DNA of 9,599 bases from an uncultured Ignavibacteria bacterium (GTDB taxonomy: Bacteria; Bacteroidota; Ignavibacteria; Tepidaquicellales; Tepidaquicellaceae), in assembly GCA_937974175.1 (NCBI GenBank), contig CALJIG010000137.1, positions 1 through 9,599 of the forward strand. The letters are read 5' to 3'. The notes below the pieces were generated by a model. That model was not told the origin of the DNA, searched no databases, and was given only the letters and a program-made list of their open reading frames with translations. This document shows, in pieces, positions 1-6,765 of this stretch (position 1 is the stretch's first letter; every line of letters starts with the position of its first letter). A program made the position numbers and the translations under genes.

Positions 1-324
1 CAAAGCAGGGGATTAATATTTCAAAGATTTGAGAAGGATGCCAGAAGTATTTCTCATCAGTTAATTAATTGTAACTAATTGATGAAAGATATTTTGAAAT
101 AGGAAATTTTTTGAAAATATAAAGACTTTTTGTATTTATATTTTCTTTTTGGAAATTGTTTAAGGATGTTAATTTCTGGTGAATACTTAACATTTTTCTT
201 AGAGAGTTATTTTTGAAAAACTTATAATAAATCTAAAATAAATCCTAACAAAATCCTAACAAAAAACAGCATTTTCAAAAGTCTAATAAAACTATAATAA
301 AATCATAATTTGACACATAGCCGC
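1..324. other. AT-rich spacer with no supported gene
   Basis: This stretch lies downstream of the beta-helix gene and is strongly AT-rich, with many short A and T runs. I find no tRNA-like fold, no recognisable promoter pair and no convincing coding region. Plus-strand frame 1 is open from base 1 to a TAA at 76-78 (25 codons) and could be the tail of a gene entering from the left. That length is not improbable by chance and the peptide matches no family I know. The only clear structure inside is the short tandem repeat listed separately. Confidence 0.6.
241..262. repeat. Two tandem copies of an 11-bp unit
   Basis: The unit AATCCTAACAA occurs twice back to back with no mismatch. It sits in AT-rich non-coding DNA about 60 bases beyond the terminator of the beta-helix gene. 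With only two copies this may be simple slippage. No function is inferred. Confidence 0.7.
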
Positions 325-363
325 AAAAAAAAAAAGCTCCTGCCGATTTATCAGCAGGAGCTT
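325..363 (-). terminator. Rho-independent terminator of the beta-helix gene
   Basis: On the minus strand a perfect 10-bp stem (AAGCTCCTGC at 354-363 pairing with 334-343) closes a small loop. A C/A mismatch and two further pairs extend it toward a four-base loop. A run of 11 T follows immediately (A at 325-335 on the plus strand). The hairpin begins 27 bases after the TAA of the upstream gene, so it is placed to end that transcript. On the plus strand nothing T-rich follows the stem, so it should work in one direction only. Its sequence is nearly the same as the terminator of the neighbouring protease gene. Confidence 0.93.
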
Positions 364-966
364 AGATTGTAAATTGCTATCTGTTAATTCTTATTTTACA
401 AGTACCATCTTCATTGTTCGTACGAACGATTGATTTCCGCCTGTAGCATTTATCTGGTAGAAATAAATTCCGCTTGAAAGCGATGAAGCATTAAACTGAG
501 CAGTATAGTAACCTGCAGATTTTGATTCGTTTAGTATCTGAGCCATTTCTCTTCCTGTCATATCAAAGACTTTAATCTGTACTTTGCTGTCGAAAGGCAA
601 GTCGAAATTAATCTTTGTTGAAGGATTGAAAGGATTCGGATAGTTTTGTGAAATATCAAATTTTGTAGGAATACCAACATCTACTAAGCTTGAAAGCTCA
701 TAGTATTTGTAGTTACCATTGTAATCCATTTGTTTCAGTCTGTAGTTATATTTTCCTGTTGAAAGGTTTCTGTCCTCGTATGTGTAATTCTTTGCGGAGT
801 TTGTTGTTCCGTTACCTTGAACAAATCCGATTTTTGAATATGACTGTGAAGACGCTTCTTTTCTTTCTATCTCGAAACCGCTGTTGTTAACTTCAGTAAC
901 AGTTGACCAGTTCAGATTAACTACTCTTCTGTTAACTGTTGCGCTGAATGATGAAAGTTCAACAGG
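332..966 (-). repeat. Copy 1 of the shared sorting-module plus terminator cassette
   Basis: This block covers residues 1641-1831 of the beta-helix protein, its stop codon, the 3' untranslated tail and the terminator hairpin. It matches 6130-6765 of the window. The protein part aligns over 191 residues without a gap (121 identities by hand count). The untranslated part 354-390 matches 6153-6189 at 31 of 37 bases. The two stems also match: 332-346 versus 6130-6144 agree at 14 of 15 bases. The sequences diverge directly beyond the hairpin. Whether this is recent duplication, gene conversion or conserved regulation is not decided by the sequence. Confidence 0.8.
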
Positions 967-3900
967 TACTAAGTTATCAAGATCACTCATTACGAAATAT
1001 GAGAAGCTTGTCTGTCCGTAAAGAGTTAGTGTGTTTAATGTAGTATTAAGTGCATACTGTCCCGGACCTGTTCCTGCAACTATTGATGGAACCCAGGTAG
1101 TTCCGCCGTCATCAGATTTACCGATTCTTGCATCTGCTTCAGGAGAAATTGGTCCTAACTGTGAATCATCATAATTCAAAGTAATGTCATATGAGTATCC
1201 CGCACCGCCTGTAGGAACGCATAGCCAATATGCATTGCCGACTGTATATGCGCCCGTTCCGGGACCGTTAGTTCCGCCGAACATTTTAACTGACATTGAG
1301 GTCGGAGGTGTTCCGCCTGCTCCCCATGTAATTGTTGCAATTAGTTTTCCGCCAAATGTATATGTAGAAGTACCGCCTGCTACAGGTGCAACAGGTGATT
1401 CAACTGCATCCGGTGGAGTGGAAGCCGGAGTAACATTGTATGCGCCAATATCAGATGCGCCTGCTGCAATTGTTGTAGTTCTGGCAGCTCCTAAAATATC
1501 AACAGCTACAGTTGCGATAGGCTGACCCATACCACTTACATACCAGGCATTAGGGCTTGTTGCATCTATAACTAAATTAGTTGTTGATGTAAAAGCAGGA
1601 TCTGCTGAAAGTGAGTTTGCATCTTTCGATGTAGTTGATTGCCAAACTGCTAATGATGGTCTGTCATTACCTCCAAATAGTCCGCCTGTAATCCCCAGAA
1701 AACCTGAAGCGCCTGTAACATAAAAATCATTATTATCTGAATTTAGATTTGCGTAAGTAAATGCAATTGTAGAGATGCAATAGCTTTTTCCCGTTGAAGC
1801 AGTTGTCTGGCTATTGTAGAAAATATTATTTTTAAGATTTATTGTATTGTCTGCTATTAAGGCAACACAACTGCTCGGGTAAGTTGCTCCTGCGCCTCTG
1901 TTTCCGGAAAGATAAACTGAATTATAGTAGCAGTTTGTTGTTGAGCCTGCACCTGCGCCAAGGAGTATTCCGCAGGAATAATCTGTTGCAGTGGCAGGGG
2001 ATAAAATACCGCTTACCGAGTTATTAATAACATTGGTTGTGCCTGATGTTACTGTATTAATAACAATACCCATAGAAGAATATCCTGTTGCATTTGTATT
2101 TGTTACACCGCTTATAATATTTGATGACACTGTTGCATTTATTACATCGCTTCCTGTGAATGTAGCTATAGCGTTATTAGGTATTAAACCCAAAGCAATA
2201 CCGAATGCTGTTCCGGTAAGAGCACCTAAGTTTTTATCTATACCGCCAATATTATTTCCTGAAATAACTATGCCATCTTCAAATCTTGCATATATACCGC
2301 CTATGGTTACGTTATTTGGATTGGTACCATTTATAACATTCTGACTGATAACTGTACCTGTATTTTTTGTTCCAACTGATGCACCCGAAGAGTATATTCC
2401 GTATTGAGTTTTAATTATATTATTATTCTGGAATGTATTTGAGTTATTTGATGTACCGAGTGAAGCATTAGATATCGCTGTTCCACCTGAACCTGCTCCG
2501 AATAAAGTTGTAAGATTGGTATTGCCGGTCAAGTTACAATTCTTTAGAGTATTGTTTGTACTTGCATCATTACCGGCTGTTGTTTGCATCCATACAAGAG
2601 CACTGGCAGTGGAAACACTTGTAGTAGAAATAGTTAAATCTCTTGTAGTACTGCCGTTGTTCGAACCATCAATAATTACGTAGTCAGCTCCGTTTAATAA
2701 AACCGGTGTTGCGCTGCTTGATGCAATAGTTGGTGTAGAGCCTGCTGCCGGCTTAATTGTAATATTCCAATGTGCTGCGCCTGTATAAGAAACTGCATTT
2801 AATTGAGCAGTTCCGGTTTCTACAGTACCTTCAGGTTGAATTTGTAAAATAATATCACTTGCTACTGCATTCGCATTAACAAAATCAAATGCTGCTTGTA
2901 AAGTCGTGTATGTACCTGTAGTTGTTCCTACAGTAAAAGTTCCTGTAAGAGAGTTGACAATATTATAAGTATTAGGTACTCCCGGGTCAACTGTTCCCGG
3001 AGGATTTGATCCGCTACCGCCGGATGGATTTGTACCTGCAACCCCATTAACATCTTGTGCTGCCACATAGTATTGAATTATATCGCCGCTGGTTACACTG
3101 CCGCCGCCTACTGCAGCATAATCTATTGTCCATGTGTAATCATTACCTGCCTGAGACGGATTATTATCGAATACATAAGTAATGTCAGTCGTTTTTCTGT
3201 AATATAATCTTGGTTTATTTGTGCCGCCTGCAACACCTGAGGCATCTGTAATAGTTGCTGTTAAAGTTCTGTTAGTTGTTAACGGTGTATTTGAAAGATT
3301 TGTATATGTAATAGAAGGAGGACTTAAATCAATTGGAATTCCTCCAAATTCATTTGCGCCGATATCAGGTGCTGTTGCAGGGAAAGAAAGATTATTCGGA
3401 TAACCTGTAAAAGGGAATCTTGCTATGTTGTAATAGTCATCAGAAATAAGCGGGCTTGCAACTGTTGTTCCACCGCTTTCACACTGTGTTGCAACTAAGC
3501 TATCCAGTTTCAGATAATGCGCATTCGAACCCGTTGTGCTTCTGAATGTCAGAGCTTCAGATACAGAATTTGCATCACGCGGAGAAAGTCTCAATTTTAA
3601 AGCAGCAATCGTCTGGTCTGAGTTTGTTCCGTCGTAGAAAAGTAAATTGCTTGCGCTTGGTGTACCTGCATAGAATTCATTATTGTTTGACGATGCTCCA
3701 TATGAAGTTAAAGTCGTTGTAGTTCTTCTGTAAGCAGCTACTATTCCTGCGCCGCTCGGTGTTGAAGTATTATAAAATATATTATTTCTAAGTACAACAG
3801 TAGCAGAAGTGGAAGCAGATACTGCGCTTGAACCGAATAGCGCGCCGCCGCTGGATGCTGCTATGTTTACAGAATTATTATACAGACTAATTGTTGTGCC

Positions 3901-5886
3901 GCCTGTAATATTGATTCCGTTAACCGGGTTTGCAGCATTTGCATTGATAGCTCTTAAATCACCAACCAGATTGTTAAACACATTAATTGTACCGCCTGAA
4001 ATGGTAATACCTGAAACTGTTGATGAAGCATTGGTGCCTGATAAATCGTAAACTTTATTATTGAATATATTAGTCGCAGTTCCATTGGAAAAAGTAATAC
4101 CTGATACAAGAGAAGCTCCTGTAGAAGAAAGTGTGTTTACCGTATTTCCATATAAATTTACAGCAGGTGAATTGTTTGAGCATGTAATCCCCGTTACTGT
4201 ATTGCCTGTACCTGTCGAAGATAAATTGCTGACGGTGTTATTTGCAACAGTAATAGGGTTTGCTGTTGCAACAGTATTACCAATAGTAATACCTGTAACA
4301 ATACCCTGACCGGTTATGTTAGAGATAGTATTCGAATTTAGAGTAGAAGTAGTGCCGCTCCAGTATGTAAAATTCATACAGTTGATAGCGTTTGTACCGC
4401 CCGTCCAGTTATTAAGCGTATTACCGCTGACTGTTCTTGAAGGAGCAGTTCCACCATCGGTATAATTTAAACCTGTAAATGTGGTTGCGCCTGTAACAGT
4501 AATATTTGAAAAATTATTGTTGGTGCAGTTTGACTGAACTACAGTTGATGATGAACCGTTATCCGTTACCAGAAGAACTGTGCCGCCTGCACCTGTCTTT
4601 GAGAACCCTGTTACTATAGAGTTTCCGTTGACAGTTTTTGAGCCGCCAACAAGTGTAACAGTAAAAGACATTGAAATAAAAGTGACGCTACCCGTTGTAT
4701 TAACGGTCATATTTGTAAAAGTATTATTGCTTATTGAAGTTGTAAGGTTAGTACTTGCTGTTGTAATAAAAATAATAGCTCCTGATGCGGCAACTGTATG
4801 TCCGAAGTTATTAAAATCATTATTATTGATATTCGATATACTGGTTGTACTTGCAGAGCCTCCGGGATATGTAATTCCGTTCATTGCTCCTGTTGCAAGA
4901 CCACTTTTTAAAGAGATGCTGTTAAAAGTAATATTGTTTGTAAAAGTTGCTGTTGGAACTGAGCTCGATGCTTGAACCTGAATACCATTCAAAGTACCTG
5001 CTGTTACACCGCCTACAGAACTTGTTACAGTGTTATATGAGCAGTTAAATCCGTTTGAGTTTCTAATTAAAATTCCGTTTACAGTTGTGGATACGTTTGC
5101 ATAAGCTGAGAACGTTCCTGTCGTTCCGTAATTTGTAATTACGTTTCCTTGCGATAATAAAGAACCTCCGACATCAATTCCTGTATTTGCATCGGCAATA
5201 GCTGTGGGTCCGACAATAACAATACCCAGATTAACATTATCGATAGCATTACTATAAATTCTTAATCCGCTGTTTCCGCCTGTCGCTCCTGTTGCAGATG
5301 CACTTACCGTGACTGCTAAGGCAGTATGAGTAGAGTTACTGTAGATACCGAAAGTATTCTGGTAAGACCTGTTCAGAGTAATCGTATTATTCTGTATAGT
5401 ACAGTTTTGCGCTCCATCAGTTGCTGTTGCATAAAGCAATGCAACACCCCATTCAGTCATATTATTAGTTGCAGCTGCTGTAACAAGATTAGCAGCATTT
5501 TCCAGCATAGTAAATCCCTGGATAGTTACATAGTCAGAGCCTATTAATTTAAAAATACCGTCGTTAAGATTACCAACTACAAGAGCATTGCTTGCAGTAA
5601 TTGTGTTGCTGTTACCTGTTATGGTAATTGTATTTGCCACAGTACCTGTAGCAGTAATAGAATATCCTCCTGCGGGAGCTGATTGAGGATTAGCCGCGAC
5701 TACATTTAAAACTACGCCGCCTGCGCCAACACCTTGAATGTTAAGATCGTTAACAGCCAGTTCAAGTGTTGCATAGTCACCGGGAATGTTTTTTGTTCCG
5801 GTTAACTGTGCATTTGCAGACTGAGTTGAAAAAATAGCAAACAGGAGAATTGCTATCATAGACAAATTTCTTAGAGGTTTTGCCAT
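391..5886 (-). CDS. Giant secreted parallel beta-helix protein with T9SS type A sorting domain
   Basis: An 1831-aa protein of unknown specific role, probably a surface-exposed or released adhesin or structural protein. Residues 1-26 form a signal peptide (basic start, hydrophobic core, likely cleavage ANA|Q). Residues 36-847 and 991-1485 are two homologous right-handed beta-helix regions. They are rich in Asn, Thr, Ser and Gly, with recurrent NNT/NNx turns typical of an asparagine ladder. Between them, about 853-975, lies an Ig-like module (YYRKTT, IQYYVAAQD). Residues about 1500-1635 look like a beta-sandwich found before sorting domains. Residues 1641-1738 are an FN3-like linker (PVELSSF, RLKQMDYNGNYKYYE). 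Residues 1744-1831 are the T9SS type A domain (SQNYPNPFNPSTKIN, SGIYFY, final KMVLVK). The ATG at 5884-5886 is chosen because it places the signal peptide at the start. No Shine-Dalgarno sequence precedes it, as is common in this phylum. I see no catalytic residues like those of pectate lyases, so an enzymatic role is possible but unsupported. Confidence 0.93.
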   Translation of the reverse strand: MAKPLRNLSMIAILLFAIFSTQSANAQLTGTKNIPGDYATLELAVNDLNIQGVGAGGVVLNVVAANPQSAPAGGYSITATGTVANTITITGNSNTITASNALVVGNLNDGIFKLIGSDYVTIQGFTMLENAANLVTAAATNNMTEWGVALLYATATDGAQNCTIQNNTITLNRSYQNTFGIYSNSTHTALAVTVSASATGATGGNSGLRIYSNAIDNVNLGIVIVGPTAIADANTGIDVGGSLLSQGNVITNYGTTGTFSAYANVSTTVNGILIRNSNGFNCSYNTVTSSVGGVTAGTLNGIQVQASSSVPTATFTNNITFNSISLKSGLATGAMNGITYPGGSASTTSISNINNNDFNNFGHTVAASGAIIFITTASTNLTTSISNNTFTNMTVNTTGSVTFISMSFTVTLVGGSKTVNGNSIVTGFSKTGAGGTVLLVTDNGSSSTVVQSNCTNNNFSNITVTGATTFTGLNYTDGGTAPSRTVSGNTLNNWTGGTNAINCMNFTYWSGTTSTLNSNTISNITGQGIVTGITIGNTVATANPITVANNTVSNLSSTGTGNTVTGITCSNNSPAVNLYGNTVNTLSSTGASLVSGITFSNGTATNIFNNKVYDLSGTNASSTVSGITISGGTINVFNNLVGDLRAINANAANPVNGINITGGTTISLYNNSVNIAASSGGALFGSSAVSASTSATVVLRNNIFYNTSTPSGAGIVAAYRRTTTTLTSYGASSNNNEFYAGTPSASNLLFYDGTNSDQTIAALKLRLSPRDANSVSEALTFRSTTGSNAHYLKLDSLVATQCESGGTTVASPLISDDYYNIARFPFTGYPNNLSFPATAPDIGANEFGGIPIDLSPPSITYTNLSNTPLTTNRTLTATITDASGVAGGTNKPRLYYRKTTDITYVFDNNPSQAGNDYTWTIDYAAVGGGSVTSGDIIQYYVAAQDVNGVAGTNPSGGSGSNPPGTVDPGVPNTYNIVNSLTGTFTVGTTTGTYTTLQAAFDFVNANAVASDIILQIQPEGTVETGTAQLNAVSYTGAAHWNITIKPAAGSTPTIASSSATPVLLNGADYVIIDGSNNGSTTRDLTISTTSVSTASALVWMQTTAGNDASTNNTLKNCNLTGNTNLTTLFGAGSGGTAISNASLGTSNNSNTFQNNNIIKTQYGIYSSGASVGTKNTGTVISQNVINGTNPNNVTIGGIYARFEDGIVISGNNIGGIDKNLGALTGTAFGIALGLIPNNAIATFTGSDVINATVSSNIISGVTNTNATGYSSMGIVINTVTSGTTNVINNSVSGILSPATATDYSCGILLGAGAGSTTNCYYNSVYLSGNRGAGATYPSSCVALIADNTINLKNNIFYNSQTTASTGKSYCISTIAFTYANLNSDNNDFYVTGASGFLGITGGLFGGNDRPSLAVWQSTTSKDANSLSADPAFTSTTNLVIDATSPNAWYVSGMGQPIATVAVDILGAARTTTIAAGASDIGAYNVTPASTPPDAVESPVAPVAGGTSTYTFGGKLIATITWGAGGTPPTSMSVKMFGGTNGPGTGAYTVGNAYWLCVPTGGAGYSYDITLNYDDSQLGPISPEADARIGKSDDGGTTWVPSIVAGTGPGQYALNTTLNTLTLYGQTSFSYFVMSDLDNLVPVELSSFSATVNRRVVNLNWSTVTEVNNSGFEIERKEASSQSYSKIGFVQGNGTTNSAKNYTYEDRNLSTGKYNYRLKQMDYNGNYKYYELSSLVDVGIPTKFDISQNYPNPFNPSTKINFDLPFDSKVQIKVFDMTGREMAQILNESKSAGYYTAQFNASSLSSGIYFYQINATGGNQSFVRTMKMVLVK
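1432..2916 (-). repeat. Second beta-helix unit (residues 991-1485), homologous to the first
   Basis: This unit opens with GTYTTLQAAFDFVN, continues with GADYVIIDGS at 1066-1075 and KNNIFYNSQT at 1352, and has SDNNDFYV at 1383. It closes with KDANSLSADPAF at 1421 and SDIGAYNV at 1478. Each landmark has a counterpart in the same order in the first unit. The middle is shorter than in the first unit, with fewer helix turns. The shared opening and closing motifs look like N- and C-terminal caps of one foldable unit. Confidence 0.75.
3346..5781 (-). repeat. First beta-helix unit (residues 36-847)
   Basis: The landmarks in order are GDYATLELAVNDLN at 36, GSDYVTIQGF at 116, RNNIFYNTST at 700, SNNNEFYAG at 733, RDANSVSEALTF at 770 and PDIGANEF at 840. 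They mirror those of the unit at 1432-2916. The first unit is about 315 residues longer, and the added length lies in the central run of helix turns. Confidence 0.75.
3847..4311 (-). repeat. Five degenerate repeats of about 30 residues in the first beta-helix
   Basis: Residues 526-680 can be laid out as five units starting at 526, 561, 592, 621 and 653, each 28-35 residues long. Each has the pattern V-x-GI-T, a short variable stretch, then a turn such as NNTVSNL, GNTVNTL, NNKVYDL, NNLVGDL or NNSVNIA. This is the register expected for successive coils of a parallel beta-helix. The repeats are clear in protein but degenerate in DNA, so they are old and not a fresh tandem expansion. Confidence 0.75.
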
Positions 5887-6129
5887 AGAAATAATTTTAG
5901 TGTGGTTAATGAGGTTTTTTAAGAATTACTTGTAATAAAGAAATTAAATTTTTATTAGTAGAAAGAAGAAGTGCTGCCAGGATTCTATTGGAAAATACTA
6001 TATCATTTTTTTAGAGGAGTTGGCACAAGATTTAGGATAAGCCGTGAGGAAAATGATTTACCAATTTAAAAAAAAATCAAACAAAATACTAAATAAAACA
6101 AATAACATAGAACTTAAACGTTAATTTGT
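5887..6129 (-). promoter_or_regulatory. Upstream region and leader of the beta-helix gene
   Basis: This AT-rich spacer lies between the terminator of the protease gene and the ATG of the beta-helix gene, so it should hold the latter's promoter. No Shine-Dalgarno-like GGAGG sits in the last 20 bases before the start, which read as A/T with few G. I did not find a clean Bacteroidota-type TAnnTTTG element at a sensible spacing. No riboswitch-like or otherwise stable fold is evident. Confidence 0.5.
5997..6028 (-). promoter_or_regulatory. Weak candidate promoter for the beta-helix gene
   Basis: On the minus strand TATAGT (plus 5997-6002) is preceded by TGA (6003-6005), giving an extended -10-like TGnTATAGT. 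TTGTGC (6023-6028) lies upstream as a possible -35, but the 20-base spacing is longer than the usual 17. It would give a leader of roughly 100 bases. The match could easily arise by chance in such AT-rich DNA. Confidence 0.2.
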
Positions 6130-6159
6130 AAAAGCTCCCGCCGAATTTCCCGGCAGGAG
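6130..6159 (-). terminator. Hairpin terminator of the protease gene
   Basis: On the minus strand CTCCTGCCG (6151-6159) pairs with CGGCGGGAG (6135-6143) through nine pairs including one G-U wobble. The loop is short, and GC and only four T follow. The hairpin starts 30 bases after the TAA of the protease gene. The short T run suggests weaker termination than at the beta-helix gene, so some read-through into the next gene is possible. Stem and tail resemble the other terminator closely. Confidence 0.8.
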
Positions 6160-6765
6160 TATATATTGCAAATTGTTATCTGTTAATTGTTATTTGACTA
6201 GAACCATCTTCATGCTCTTTACAAATGTTTTATTTCCGCCTTCAGCGTTAATTGAATAAAAATAAATTCCGCTGGCTAAATTTGAAGCATTAAAATTCAC
6301 CGAGTAATATCCCGCCGGCTGAACCTGATTTACTATTGAAGATATTTCTCTACCCGTCATATCAAATATCTTTATACTTACCCTGCTATCGAAAGGTAAA
6401 TCATAATTTATTTTTGTGGAAGGATTGAACGGATTAGGATAATTCTGCGACAAGTTAAACTGTGAAGGTATTCCAACAATCACTTCGGATGCAAGCTCAT
6501 AGTATTTGTAATTTCCGTTGAAGTCAATCTGTTTCAGTCTGTAATTATATTTTCCTGTTGAAACAAAATTATCTGTATAAGAATAGTTTATCTGTGTGTT
6601 TGAATTTCCTGCTCCTGCAAGATTTGCTACTTTTGTCCAGTCACTTCCCGAACTTAATTTTCTTTCCACATCAAATCCTGAATTATTCTGCTCATATGTT
6701 GTTGCCCAGTTTAGCTTTACGGTATTTTTTTCTACAGCAGATGTAAAGTTAGAAAGCTCTACCGG
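6130..6765 (-). repeat. Copy 2 of the shared sorting-module plus terminator cassette
   Basis: This block covers residues 945-1135 of the protease, the stop codon, the untranslated tail and the hairpin. It is the counterpart of 332-966. The two copies are 636 and 635 bases long and differ by a single indel, located in the hairpin loop. The best conserved protein stretches are GKYNYRLKQ, NGNYKYYE and the NPFNPSTKIN region. Confidence 0.8.

Noticed and set aside
1..78. Plus-strand frame open from the window edge to a TAA at 76-78, a possible gene tail
   Set aside because: Only 25 codons, with no recognisable C-terminal motif. It could easily be chance and cannot be judged without the sequence to the left.
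59..88. Imperfect inverted repeat around ATCAGTTA and TAACTAATTGAT
   Set aside because: The arms pair over only a few AT bases with an offset, as expected by chance in AT-rich DNA.
3847..4311. Run of repeats considered as a CRISPR-like or tandem DNA repeat array
   Set aside because: The repeats exist at protein level only; the DNA units vary in length and sequence and lie in one continuous reading frame.
1184..4975. Several plus-strand open frames of 60-131 codons inside the beta-helix gene (for example 1184-1525, 1991-2344 and 4580-4975)
   Set aside because: They lie opposite a highly biased Asn/Thr/Ser/Gly coding sequence, which depletes stops on the other strand. Their proteins are runs of Val, Pro, Ile and Ala with no recognisable domain.
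6019..6034. Plus-strand TTGGCAC followed by TT at sigma-54-like spacing
   Set aside because: The essential GC of the -12 element is missing (TTAG in place of TTGC). It would also drive transcription antisense into the 3' end of the protease gene.
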